Positions 9,765 through 17,837 of a stretch of 64,000 nt of DNA are shown here, piece after piece. Made by a program: the position numbers and the translations under genes. Every line of letters begins with the position of its first letter. The stretch's first letter is position 1. The DNA comes from Mucilaginibacter saanensis (GTDB taxonomy: Bacteria > Bacteroidota > Bacteroidia > Sphingobacteriales > Sphingobacteriaceae). Under the pieces are notes generated by a model. That model was given only the letters and a program-made list of their open reading frames with translations. It did not search any database and was not told where the DNA came from. The stretch spans positions 239,146 through 303,145 of the forward strand of contig NZ_JACHBZ010000007.1 in NCBI RefSeq assembly GCF_014200575.1, read 5' to 3'.

Positions 9765-9797
9765 ACCCGGATGTTAGCGCATCCCGGGTTTTTTTAT
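9765..9797. terminator. Hairpin with T-tract between fecR-like and susC-like genes
   Basis: ACCCGGATG (9765-9773) pairs with CATCCCGGGT (9780-9789), with one bulged C and a 6-base loop. On the plus strand a run of seven or more T follows; on the minus strand, the direction of the flanking genes, only a short TTT follows. It could be a weak or partial terminator that lets some fecR transcripts reach susC, or simply a stable mRNA structure. Confidence 0.45.
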
Positions 9798-9851
9798 TTG
9801 AGAGAGGTGAGTTATTTTTTTGCCATAAGTTTTATTTAAAGGTTATCAGAT

Positions 9852-10916
9852 TTAGTTATCGTTATTTTTAGTAATAGTTACCGTATTGCCTGTTATGGAA
9901 TAGCTGATAGCGGTGTTGCCCTTAATTAAATCAAGCACTTTATCAATACTGGCCACGTTTTTAAAACTACCCGAATACCGGATGTTTTGCAGACTGGGAT
10001 CCATCACAATGTTTACATTGTACCGGCGCTCCAGCACTTTTGATATTTCATCAAGCGAGTTGCCATCAAATACCAGCAGGTTTTCTTTCCAGCCATCATA
10101 TTTATCCATCCGGGCCGAGTCAATCTGCATTACCTGTATTTCGCTCAGGTTTTTAATGTCCTGGGTATCATCAGGTTTGTAAGTGTATTTTTCTTTTTGT
10201 GGATGGTAGTATATACGCAATAGTTGCCGTGGCTTAACATATATGCGGCTCATTTCATGCGTGTTATTGTCGATATTGCCTTCAACAGAAACCTCGCCTT
10301 TTACAACCGTTGTTTCAAAGAACGAATCATTAGGATAAGCCTTCAGGTTAAATTTGGTACCTATATCCCTGATGGTGTAATTTTTTGTGTTTACTATAAA
10401 AGGAATAGTTTTTTTACCTGGAGCTATTTCAAAAAAAGCTTCGCCTTCCAGATAAACAGTTCGGTTCCTTTTGCCAAAATCTGTATTGTAATTCAGTTTA
10501 CTGCCAGCATTTAGCCAAACCAGGGTGCCATCTGTTAAAATGATCTTTCTAATGGCCCCCTTGGTAGCCAGCACTTGCCGCATGCTTTGCGCATTTTGCG
10601 AATAATGTTTTATTAACACGGTTGATAGTACGCCAAACAGTGTAATAACCGCTGCAACCCTTGTCCATTTGTACAACTGCCTGTACCGGGTTTCCTGGGG
10701 TATGGTAGCTGCAGAAAATTTATCAAAAGCTTTATCCTCGTTAATTACTGCCGGATTCAAATACAGCATGTTTTGCCAGGTTTCATATAACTGTGCAAAG
10801 TATTGCTCATTTTCCGGATGCGCATTTATCCAATCCTTAACCAGTGCGGTTTCATTTTCGTCGGCCTCACGGGTAATGTATTTTACTAATAACAGTTTAA
10901 TTTCGTCGTTGTCCAT
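9852..10916 (-). CDS. FecR family anti-sigma/signal transducer
   Basis: A 354-residue inner-membrane sensor. Residues 1-80 form the cytoplasmic sigma-binding part, a single membrane helix lies at about 85-107 (VAAVITLFGVLSTVLI), the periplasmic FecR domain follows (ATKGAIRKIILTDGTLVWLN to about 210), and the C-terminal DUF4974 domain begins near LLVFDGNSLDEISKVLERRY. It should hold the ECF sigma factor inactive until the STN domain of the SusC-like receptor signals substrate. It is followed by susC/susD on the same strand, whereas the sigma gene is divergent. ATG at 10916. Confidence 0.94.
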   Translation of the reverse strand: MDNDEIKLLLVKYITREADENETALVKDWINAHPENEQYFAQLYETWQNMLYLNPAVINEDKAFDKFSAATIPQETRYRQLYKWTRVAAVITLFGVLSTVLIKHYSQNAQSMRQVLATKGAIRKIILTDGTLVWLNAGSKLNYNTDFGKRNRTVYLEGEAFFEIAPGKKTIPFIVNTKNYTIRDIGTKFNLKAYPNDSFFETTVVKGEVSVEGNIDNNTHEMSRIYVKPRQLLRIYYHPQKEKYTYKPDDTQDIKNLSEIQVMQIDSARMDKYDGWKENLLVFDGNSLDEISKVLERRYNVNIVMDPSLQNIRYSGSFKNVASIDKVLDLIKGNTAISYSITGNTVTITKNNDN

Positions 10917-11081
10917 TCTTGTTATAATAGCAAGACAATTAAAAAATAGCTTACCCTCAAAGCCGTTGAAAATATTTTTACAACATATTCGGAAATGTGT
11001 GTAAAAAGGCTCAAATAATTAGGCGTATGCAGTGCAAGGCAAAATGTTTTGCAATTACTTTATCATTATTTCCATATTAAA

Positions 11082-11113
11082 TTTGAAGCATTTGGATTTT
11101 TTTATCTAACTTG
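11082..11113 (+). promoter_or_regulatory. Possible promoter of the ECF sigma gene
   Basis: TTTG at 11082-11085 and TAACTTG at 11107-11113 are separated by 21 bases, close to the Bacteroidota arrangement TTTG-N19-21-TAnnTTTG, with one deviation in the -7 element. It is followed by about 47 bases to the sigma ATG. Fit by eye only. Confidence 0.3.
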
Positions 11114-11160
11114 TTAAAGTTTTTTAAAAAGTGATGCGTTTTGATTGAAAACATGAATAA

Positions 11161-11724
11161 ATGATTTCCGAAAGCAATAACATATTAATAACTAAACTCA
11201 CACAGGGTGATGCAAAGGCATTTGAGGTTTTATTTAAACTTTATTATACCAAACTCACGCTTTTTTCTAACCGTTTTGTGAATGATCTGTCAATTGCCGA
11301 AGAAATAGTGGCCGATGTGTTTGCGCTTTTATGGGAAAAAGGTCATGAGGTTGCTTTTTCTACATCGGTAAGCTCCTATTTGTTTAAAATGGTGCAAAAC
11401 CGGAGCCTGAATTACTTGAAACATCAAAAAATAGAGAATTTATACGTTGCTTATTTAGAAAGAAATAATCTTTTTGACGAGGTGCGCAGTGCCGTTGAAA
11501 GCGGTTATGAAGAGAAGGAACTGGCCCTGCAAATAAAAGCGGCCATTAATACCCTGCCTGAAAAGTGCCGTGAAATTTTTGTGCTGAGCCGTTTCAGCGA
11601 TATGAAGTATAAGGAAATTGCCAGCAAGCTCAACATCTCTCCAAAAACAGTTGAACGCCAGGTAAGCATTGCCCTTGAAAAATTAAGACAAACCTTAAAA
11701 CATGTAACCTACCTGTTTTTTTAA
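11161..11724 (+). CDS. RNA polymerase ECF-type sigma-70 factor
   Basis: A 187-residue extracytoplasmic-function sigma factor. Region 2 is at about 25-90 (VNDLSIAEEIVADVFALLWE) and region 4 at about 125-180 (LPEKCREIFVLSRF, then YKEIASKLNISPKTVE as the helix-turn-helix). It probably drives the fecR-susC-susD genes, which lie divergently; the more common layout has sigma and fecR in one direction. A minimal frame ATG-AAT-AAA-TGA at 11153-11164 ends over this start codon (ATGA overlap), which may couple or damp translation. Confidence 0.93.
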   Translation: MISESNNILITKLTQGDAKAFEVLFKLYYTKLTLFSNRFVNDLSIAEEIVADVFALLWEKGHEVAFSTSVSSYLFKMVQNRSLNYLKHQKIENLYVAYLERNNLFDEVRSAVESGYEEKELALQIKAAINTLPEKCREIFVLSRFSDMKYKEIASKLNISPKTVERQVSIALEKLRQTLKHVTYLFF

Positions 11725-11859
11725 ATCCCCGCTTTATCAACAGGTTTTCAAAAGCGTATGATTTGTGAAGTATTGATGAGTTTTTTTTTAAAGACAAATC
11801 TTTATAACCGTCATAACCGTAAAATGGCATAGTTTCGTTATCCCCTTATCGAACTAAGT

Positions 11860-12723
11860 ATGCGTATAAGAATAAAATTACTACTACTCGCTATTGGTGC
11901 CTTTGTATTGGTATCTGGTTACTATTTTTATAACAGGTATTCGCTTGAGCAAAGGCACACATCTCAGCAGGCAGCACGGCCACACAAGATCAGCAATAGC
12001 AATGTACTGCGGATTGGCATTATTGGCGATAGCTGGGCGAGCGGTATAACGCTTGATACCATTATTAGCGATGAGCTTTTAAGGAGAGGGTTAAAAACCG
12101 AGATATTCTCTTTCGGCGAGCCCGAAGCCAAAACAAAAGAAATATATAACAACCTGTATGCCAGCCCGGGTACGCCATATTCAAGCAGTAAGATACTGCA
12201 CCACAATCTTGACTATTGCATTATTTTGGCCGGTACCAGTGATGCAGAAGGCGAAATGGGCGCCAAGTTTTATGCCTACTATTGCTCGCTTATTATAAGC
12301 GACCTGCTCAAGAATAATATTGAACCTGTTTTTGTAACCATGCCCGATTTTGGTTTTAAGGAAAGTACGGACAGTCTGGGCATCCTGGTAAAGGCCCGTA
12401 ACGAGGTTTCTTCACTGATTATTGATAATGGCAGCACCGGTAGTTTGGATGATTACCGGAAACAGGTTAACCAATTGTTACAGGATACCCATCTGCGCGA
12501 TTCAACCATAGTGGTACCTTTTAACATGGTGTGCGATAATTACGAAAAGCATAAGATATTATACCGCAACAGTGGGCATCTCTCGGTTGCCGGAAAACAA
12601 AAAATGGGTAAGTTGATAGTGCAATATATTTTAAATAAAGAGCATAAGAGTAATCTGCCTGCTAATCCCGCCGGTAACGCAAACATTGCCGCCTCAAATG
12701 TTAAACCACAATCAGGCGGGTAA
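11860..12723 (+). CDS. Membrane-anchored SGNH/GDSL-type hydrolase
   Basis: A 287-residue protein with an N-terminal membrane anchor (about 5-24), then an SGNH fold. Block I is IGIIGDSW with nucleophile Ser58, block III is AGTSD (Asn replaced by Ser), and block V contains SGHLSVAG with the catalytic His. It probably acts as an esterase or deacetylase in the periplasm; the substrate is unknown. The last 12 bp overlap the end of the convergent membrane-protein gene. It shares direction with the sigma gene, but the 135-bp gap makes cotranscription uncertain. Confidence 0.75.
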   Translation: MRIRIKLLLLAIGAFVLVSGYYFYNRYSLEQRHTSQQAARPHKISNSNVLRIGIIGDSWASGITLDTIISDELLRRGLKTEIFSFGEPEAKTKEIYNNLYASPGTPYSSSKILHHNLDYCIILAGTSDAEGEMGAKFYAYYCSLIISDLLKNNIEPVFVTMPDFGFKESTDSLGILVKARNEVSSLIIDNGSTGSLDDYRKQVNQLLQDTHLRDSTIVVPFNMVCDNYEKHKILYRNSGHLSVAGKQKMGKLIVQYILNKEHKSNLPANPAGNANIAASNVKPQSGG

Positions 12724-13200
12724 GGTGCTTTCCAGCTTTCGGATATTGCGATAGCAAACATACAGTGGAATGATACCGAAGATGCCAAAGCAACAATCAA
12801 TAAACCGCCAGTAAACAGGTATCTGGCGTATTGGTCCGGCAATAAAAGCCAGCGGAAATACCATAACGCAGGCTATCATCCCAAACTGAATGATCCATAT
12901 ATTTTTTACGGGATCTTTAAGCGGGCCAATAAAAACCAACGCAATTACCAGGTGACCAAAAGCCAGCCAATCGGTGCCATAACTTAAATAAGGGTAGTTT
13001 TGGTTAGTAGTTTTAACGGCCAGATAAATATTCATAACCCAGGGTTGCATAAAGGCCGGGAATGCGTGTACGTGTGCCGCAAAAAAAGCCAGTTCGGTTT
13101 CAATCGGGAAAGCGGTTACTCCGCTCAGCACCAGCCCAACAATAAATACAATAACCCAGGTTTTTATTCTTTTACGTAACTGCAGCTCGTTTTGCATCAT
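12712..13200 (-). CDS. Multi-pass membrane protein, function unknown
   Basis: About 162 residues with four hydrophobic helices (first: WVIVFIVGLVLSGVTAF). No known domain is recognised. The ATG at 13200 (MMQNELQLRKRIK) gives a short basic N-terminus right before helix 1, usual for such proteins; the frame continues upstream to 13272, but that would overlap the end of the TonB-like gene. It ends inside the 3' end of the opposite SGNH gene. It may be cotranscribed with the TonB-like gene 56 bp upstream. Confidence 0.7.
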   Translation of the reverse strand: MMQNELQLRKRIKTWVIVFIVGLVLSGVTAFPIETELAFFAAHVHAFPAFMQPWVMNIYLAVKTTNQNYPYLSYGTDWLAFGHLVIALVFIGPLKDPVKNIWIIQFGMIACVMVFPLAFIAGPIRQIPVYWRFIDCCFGIFGIIPLYVCYRNIRKLESTLPA

Positions 13201-13256
13201 GCAGTGAATGTATAAAAACTTCATTAAATAAAAACTGTATTTACTGCTATCGCCAG

Positions 13257-13934
13257 TTAGGGGGCGGTACAATATTTTGCAATAAAGCCATCGGCCTTGT
13301 TGCTGCCAATGTTGCGGATAAAATTCCAGTCGGTGCAGGCGCCTTCTTTGTCGCCTTGTTTTAGTTTCTGGCTGGCCTGTTTTAGTAAATCACTGATCAG
13401 GTCGTCATCAAAGCCCAGTTGTTTTTTGAGGGCGATGATGTATGATTCTTTTGACAGATCGGCTTTGCCCTGGTATTTGTTGATGTAATAGTTAGTAACT
13501 GCATTTTCCAATTCCTGGCGTTTTTTATAATCGTCAATAGCTGCCTGCATGTTGGCAGGGGTGGTTAAGCCACAGCGGGTGGCTTCAGGGTCAAACCTGA
13601 TGGGCTGCACCAGGCTTGTGGTAGGGGCATAACCCGCGGGTACGGTCCACCGGCCCGATGTTAGTTTAATAACCCGCAGCGCTTCGTCATCCAGATCAAT
13701 ACCCAGGCCGCGTTGTACCTTGGCGCTGGTGACGCGTCCGTTGTTATCTAACTGAAAACTCACGTCAATAGTACCCGAGATGCAGTTTTGCCGGGAGTAT
13801 TCGGGATAAACTATTTTGGCCTTTAAAAAATCCGTCAGTGCCGGCTGCCCGCCCTTAAATGCAGGTTGCTGGGCAAAGGCTGTAATGGCCGTTACTATTA
13901 TTATCAATAAGCTTATTAACGAGCGCTTTATCAT
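13257..13934 (-). CDS. Energy transducer TonB-like (TonB C-terminal domain) exported protein
   Basis: A 225-residue protein starting at ATG 13934 with a cleavable signal (MIKRSLISLLIIIVTAITAF-AQQ). The mature part begins with a TonB C-terminal-like domain: YPEYSRQNCISGTIDVSFQL and DDEALRVIKLTSGRW are typical of Bacteroidota TonB_C proteins. A helical, charged tail ends in GDKEGACTDWNFIRNIGSNK, often seen at the ends of such proteins. It lacks the long proline-rich spacer and membrane anchor of true TonB, so it is probably a periplasmic protein using the fold rather than an energy transducer. Confidence 0.82.
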   Translation of the reverse strand: MIKRSLISLLIIIVTAITAFAQQPAFKGGQPALTDFLKAKIVYPEYSRQNCISGTIDVSFQLDNNGRVTSAKVQRGLGIDLDDEALRVIKLTSGRWTVPAGYAPTTSLVQPIRFDPEATRCGLTTPANMQAAIDDYKKRQELENAVTNYYINKYQGKADLSKESYIIALKKQLGFDDDLISDLLKQASQKLKQGDKEGACTDWNFIRNIGSNKADGFIAKYCTAP

Positions 13935-14095
13935 ATTATAAATATCGACAATAAAAGGGGTAAATGGTTTAATAAATAGGGGGCATAGTTTTGTAAGCGG
14001 GGCATTGGTTGGCATAGCAGATAAGTATTCAGGATAATTGCGTTTAAAGCCTTATTATGCCTCTTTTATCCGCTATTGGAGCAAATGGCTTCAGC

Positions 14096-14782
14096 CTAAA
14101 ATCCTAACACGAATCCCGGGTCTGGTACATTTGTACGGTACTTTTCCATTTCAGAGAATTTACATACGCCGGGATAATCGCCACGTTTGCCTTCCATATC
14201 AAACATGAGCTGAAAATGCAGGTGCGGCGGCCATTGACCATTCTCCTGTATATTGCCCAACGCTGCTATCTGCTGGTTTTTTACAACCGCCTGCCCAATG
14301 TTCAGGCCTTGCAGGCTTTCGCGGTTCAGGTGGCCGTAAAGGCTGTACAGGATTAAGCCATCAAGGTTATGCTGCAATATAATGGTAGGGCCATAATCAC
14401 CAACTATGTTATTGTCATGAAAGCTGTGGACTTTGCCGTTAAATGGGGCATACACTGGCGTTCCGGCATCTCCCCAGATGTCAACACCTAAGTGCAGCCG
14501 GCGGGGTTCGCCGCCGGTGTCAAAATGAGGACTCACGGCATAAATGATGCGGTGCTCCATGTAGCCGCCAATGCCATAGCGGCAGCCGTTAGTTTGCAGC
14601 TTTTGGCTTACCCAATGGCTAAAAGCAGGAGTATTGGCAATCAACGCCGGACTTAGTTCTGTATTGGCGGCGGTAAAATCCAACAAAAAAAGCCGGTCGG
14701 TGCCGGCATTAAAATCAACCACTTTGCCAACGGCATCGGGATGGGTTTGTATATAAGTTTTTAACAGCGAATGAGGATCCAT
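14096..14782 (-). CDS. M23 family metallopeptidase (LytM-like)
   Basis: A 228-residue protein with a LytM/M23 domain in its second half. Zinc ligands are seen in HLGVD (His97, Asp101) and in HLHF near residue 187, with SLYGHLNRES in the right place before it. M23 enzymes cut peptidoglycan cross-bridges. No signal peptide is visible at the N-terminus, which is odd for a wall enzyme and suggests another export route or a cytosolic role. It starts 11 bp after the rbfA stop and is likely cotranscribed with it. Confidence 0.88.
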   Translation of the reverse strand: MDPHSLLKTYIQTHPDAVGKVVDFNAGTDRLFLLDFTAANTELSPALIANTPAFSHWVSQKLQTNGCRYGIGGYMEHRIIYAVSPHFDTGGEPRRLHLGVDIWGDAGTPVYAPFNGKVHSFHDNNIVGDYGPTIILQHNLDGLILYSLYGHLNRESLQGLNIGQAVVKNQQIAALGNIQENGQWPPHLHFQLMFDMEGKRGDYPGVCKFSEMEKYRTNVPDPGFVLGF

Positions 14783-14793
14783 CCGGAATGGTG

Positions 14794-15165
14794 TTATTCG
14801 GTATCCGGCTGGCGCTCTTCTTTGCTTATTTTTTCAAATATTTTGTCCATACGTTCCACGTATTCGCTGGTATCATCAACAAAAAACTCCAACTGCGGAA
14901 TAATCCTCACCTGATCCTTAATGCGCGAGCCCAGTTTATACCTGATCTCTGAAGCATGAGATTTGATGGTTTGCAGGGCCAGCTGCAGGTTGTTGTTGCC
15001 AAAAAAGCTTAAAAATATACGGGCGATGGCCAAATCAGGCGTAACGCGCACCTTAGTAATGGTTACCATTGTATTGGGCAAATAGTTCATGCCTTCGCGT
15101 TGAAATATTGCGGCCAGGTCCTGCTGTATTACTCCGGCAAATTTTTGCTGACGTTTTGATTCCAT
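14794..15165 (-). CDS. rbfA: Ribosome-binding factor A
   Basis: A 123-residue protein of the RbfA family, needed for late 30S maturation and 16S 5' end processing. Typical blocks are visible: QQDLAAIFQREG near the N-terminus, ITKVRVTPDLAIARIFLSFF with the KH-like fold core, and RIIPQLEFFVDDTSEYVERM at the C-terminal part. Length is usual. It lies between the FtsX-type permease/lipoprotein genes and the M23 peptidase on the same strand. Confidence 0.96.
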   Translation of the reverse strand: MESKRQQKFAGVIQQDLAAIFQREGMNYLPNTMVTITKVRVTPDLAIARIFLSFFGNNNLQLALQTIKSHASEIRYKLGSRIKDQVRIIPQLEFFVDDTSEYVERMDKIFEKISKEERQPDTE

Positions 15166-15270
15166 GATTATTAGTTAACGCCACAGAGGCAGATGAGTTT
15201 TATTTTATTTGGTTTTTGAACGGCGCGGATGCACCGGTATTATTTTAATTAAAGCTATTATAATAAGCCC

Positions 15271-15642
15271 TTAATTGCAAATGTCTTCGGGTATCTCTTT
15301 GGTTATTTTTATTACCTTTTTTACCACCAGGGTACTGTCATATTCAGAGCCCATACCTTCCTTGCCCGATTTTGATTTGATGCCTTCGACCTCAACGTAA
15401 ACCGGTTCATAAGGTTTTTCAAAATTTAGCTGGGAGTACTGCAATTCAAGCTGGGCCGAACTGTCGGTAACCCAAAATTCATGTTCGCTATCGCAATCTT
15501 TAAATGATTTTATTTCGGGCCCAAAGCTGTATAAGCCTTTGTAAATAGCTGGCTTATCGGTTTTTGACGTTTTTTTGTTACATGAGCACGCAGCAATTAA
15601 AACAAGTAAGTACGCGAAATATTTAATATACCTTATCCTCAT
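15271..15642 (-). CDS. Small putative lipoprotein
   Basis: A 123-residue protein with a lipoprotein signal (YFAYLLVLIAAC, with a second Cys two residues later at CSC). The mature part has a short strand-rich domain (GLYSFGPEIKSFKDCDSEHE, WVTDSSAQLELQY, EPVYVEVEG) that recalls the NlpE-type lipoprotein fold, but the similarity is weak. It starts 10 bp after the permease stop, so it is cotranscribed with it. Function unknown. Confidence 0.75.
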   Translation of the reverse strand: MRIRYIKYFAYLLVLIAACSCNKKTSKTDKPAIYKGLYSFGPEIKSFKDCDSEHEFWVTDSSAQLELQYSQLNFEKPYEPVYVEVEGIKSKSGKEGMGSEYDSTLVVKKVIKITKEIPEDICN

Positions 15643-15652
15643 ACCAACAAAT

Positions 15653-16879
15653 TTACAAATCCTGTTTGATTTCGTCCAATCCTTTAATGCTTAATCGTGC
15701 ACTTATTCCTGCTGCTATTATTGATATGGCACCTACTGTTAAAAATACCAGGCCAAAATCGGCTATCTTTAGATCAACCGGATAAGCATCAATTACCGAC
15801 ATTGCCGCTCCCATTTTTATCAAGCCATAGTGTTGTTGCAGCAAGCAAAATGCAAGCCCCAATATAATACCCGCAAAGCATCCAATCAAGGATATCATCA
15901 TCCCTTCAAAAAAGAAGATGCCTTGTATGGTTTGCTTGTTGGCCCCCAGGCTGCTTAAAATGGCAATGTCCTTGCGTTTATCAATCACCAGCATGGTTAA
16001 CGAACCGATAATATTAAATATTGCTATGATGAGTACAAAGGTTAATATCATGTATACGGCCCATCTTTCGTAATTGAGGGTTTTGTATAGCTCAGTATTT
16101 TGTTGCTTGCGGTTTTTTACGGTGAACTTGTTGCCTATTTCGTCAATAATTTTGTTTTGTACCGATGTAAGGTTAGTGCCTTTTTTGTAGGTAAGTTCAA
16201 TAGATGATACATCCTTTGGCTGATCAAGCAAATCGCGGGCAAACTCAATAGGGGTTACCACAATATCATCAAACTCCTGCTGTATGGCAAATACGCCCGA
16301 TGCGTTGATGGAGCGCACTACAAACTCGTTCAAGGGGTTTGCGGAGTTAACCACCCCGCGCCTGGGCGAAAATATTTGCATGGGCGACAGGTTATCATGC
16401 ACATTAATGCCCAGGTTGCCCTGTATAGTTGAGCCGATGACGGCAAAATCGCGGCCGCCGCTTTTCAGGGTGAATGAGCCATTTTGCACGGTGCTATCCA
16501 GCTGTTTGTTCTTTAAAAAATCGTCGCTTACACCTTGAATGGTTCCCAGGAACGTTTTGTCGCCATATTTTATCAATGCTTTTTCCTGTAATACCTGGGT
16601 GTAGGATATGAGGCGGTTGTCCTGATGCAGGGTATTGAAATAAGTGGTGTTGGGGTCAAATGTTTTACCCAAACGGGTTTCGATCTTTATTTCGGGCGTA
16701 AAGTTGCTGTACAGCGAAAGGATCACTTTCTCGAAACCGTTAAATACCGACAAAATGATGATCAGGGCCGCGCTGCCAATTAAAACCCCCAGCATGGATA
16801 TGCCCGAGATGATATTGATGGCATGCATTTTCTTGCCCGAGAACAAGTACCTTTTAGCGATATATACCGACGTGTTCAA
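15653..16879 (-). CDS. FtsX-type ABC transporter permease (LolC/LolE-like), apparent TTG start
   Basis: A 408-residue inner-membrane permease with four transmembrane segments and a large periplasmic domain. The N-terminus YIAKRYLFSGKKMHAINIIS and GSAALIIILSVFNGFE match the lipoprotein-releasing LolC/LolE group; the C-terminal FtsX domain begins near MILTFVLIIAIFNIIGSLTM. It probably exports or releases lipoproteins with an ATPase encoded elsewhere. No in-frame ATG precedes the conserved N-terminus: the codon at 16879 is TTG and the next ATG (16828) would delete the conserved start. A repetitive ACACGCAA-type tract ends just upstream. Confidence 0.9.
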   Translation of the reverse strand: MNTSVYIAKRYLFSGKKMHAINIISGISMLGVLIGSAALIIILSVFNGFEKVILSLYSNFTPEIKIETRLGKTFDPNTTYFNTLHQDNRLISYTQVLQEKALIKYGDKTFLGTIQGVSDDFLKNKQLDSTVQNGSFTLKSGGRDFAVIGSTIQGNLGINVHDNLSPMQIFSPRRGVVNSANPLNEFVVRSINASGVFAIQQEFDDIVVTPIEFARDLLDQPKDVSSIELTYKKGTNLTSVQNKIIDEIGNKFTVKNRKQQNTELYKTLNYERWAVYMILTFVLIIAIFNIIGSLTMLVIDKRKDIAILSSLGANKQTIQGIFFFEGMMISLIGCFAGIILGLAFCLLQQHYGLIKMGAAMSVIDAYPVDLKIADFGLVFLTVGAISIIAAGISARLSIKGLDEIKQDL

Positions 16880-16883
16880 TGAT

Positions 16884-16936
16884 GTGAGGTGTTGCGTGTT
16901 TCGCGTTGTGGGGTTTGTATTGCGTGTTTTTGATTT
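16884..16936. repeat. ACACGCAA-type short direct repeats
   Basis: On the minus strand the tract reads as imperfect copies of AACACGCAATAC and AAACACGCAACACC separated by CA-rich spacers (copies near 16891-16902 and 16918-16929). It lies directly in front of the TTG start of the FtsX-type permease. Such tandem ACACGCAA strings look like short dispersed repeats and not like coding DNA. Confidence 0.55.
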
Positions 16937-17008
16937 CTAAATTATTAAAAATTATTCATATAGTTTAATATATGTAAAGCACACAACATGAACCGGCATC
17001 GCTGCTTA

Positions 17009-17647
17009 TTAATTCAAAAAAGGATTATTTTGTTTTTCGTAGCCAATGGTAGTTTCGGGGCCATGGCCGGGATAAACCGTGCAATCATCAGGCAGGATAA
17101 ATAATTTGTTGACGATATTATCCATCAGCTGACCAAAATTTCCGCCGGGCAAATCAGTACGGCCAATGCTAAGCCTGAACAATACATCGCCGCCTATTAA
17201 AATATTGGCTGCCTTGTCATAAAAGCATAAATGTGCAGGCGAATGGCCGGGGGCAAATATCAAATGAAGTGTGGTATTGCCAAATTGTACGGTGCCGGTT
17301 TCGGGCAGATATTCGTCAGGCATGGGCGATATTTCGTACCGGATACCCATTTGCGGCGCATAGGATACCACCGCAGCCAGTACTTCCGATTCGCCGATAT
17401 GAAACCTTGGTTTTAAACCATATTTATCAAATACAAACTTGTTGCCCAGTACATGGTCAATATGGCAATGGGTATTCAGGAGGAGCACGGGAGTTAAATT
17501 ATTATCCCTGATAAAATTAACTACTACATTTTGTTCGGTAGCGGTGTACATGCCCGGGTCAATAATTACACATTCGCCGGTTTCATCATATAAAATATAA
17601 GTGTTTTCCTGATACGGGTTATTTACAAATGATTTAACTTTTGCCAT
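17009..17647 (-). CDS. MBL-fold metallo-hydrolase (glyoxalase II-like)
   Basis: A 212-residue metallo-beta-lactamase-fold protein. The zinc motif is THCHIDH near residue 60, followed by APGHSPAHLCFY (third ligand), GGDVLF (bridging Asp) and YPGHGPETT (last His). Length and motif order fit the small glyoxalase II / YcbL-like group, which hydrolyse thioesters such as S-lactoylglutathione analogues. No signal peptide, so cytoplasmic. Stands alone, upstream of the permease gene. Confidence 0.9.
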   Translation of the reverse strand: MAKVKSFVNNPYQENTYILYDETGECVIIDPGMYTATEQNVVVNFIRDNNLTPVLLLNTHCHIDHVLGNKFVFDKYGLKPRFHIGESEVLAAVVSYAPQMGIRYEISPMPDEYLPETGTVQFGNTTLHLIFAPGHSPAHLCFYDKAANILIGGDVLFRLSIGRTDLPGGNFGQLMDNIVNKLFILPDDCTVYPGHGPETTIGYEKQNNPFLN

Positions 17648-17712
17648 GCCGCAAAAGTACGGATTTAATTTGTTGGGGAAATCTTAAAAACGCGCCATTG
17701 CTGCAATGAAGC

Positions 17713-17795
17713 CTTACCTAACCCTCTCCAAAGGAGAGGACTTCAAAAGCATTTTACAGTATTCCCCTTTGGGGGAGATTTAGAGGGGGCTTTTT
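17713..17795. repeat. REPIN-like inverted doublet
   Basis: The left arm (17713-17744) contains CCTCTCCAAAGGAGAGG and the right arm (17761-17795) contains CCCCTTTGGGGG followed by GATTTAGAGGGGGC. In opposite orientation the two arms follow the same plan as the elements at 1243-1344 and 33004-33100. Located in the gap between the SprT-like gene and the MBL hydrolase gene. Confidence 0.7.
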
Positions 17796-17837
17796 ACTTC
17801 GTACCTCGCAATAACGCGAGTGATAATTAATATGACA

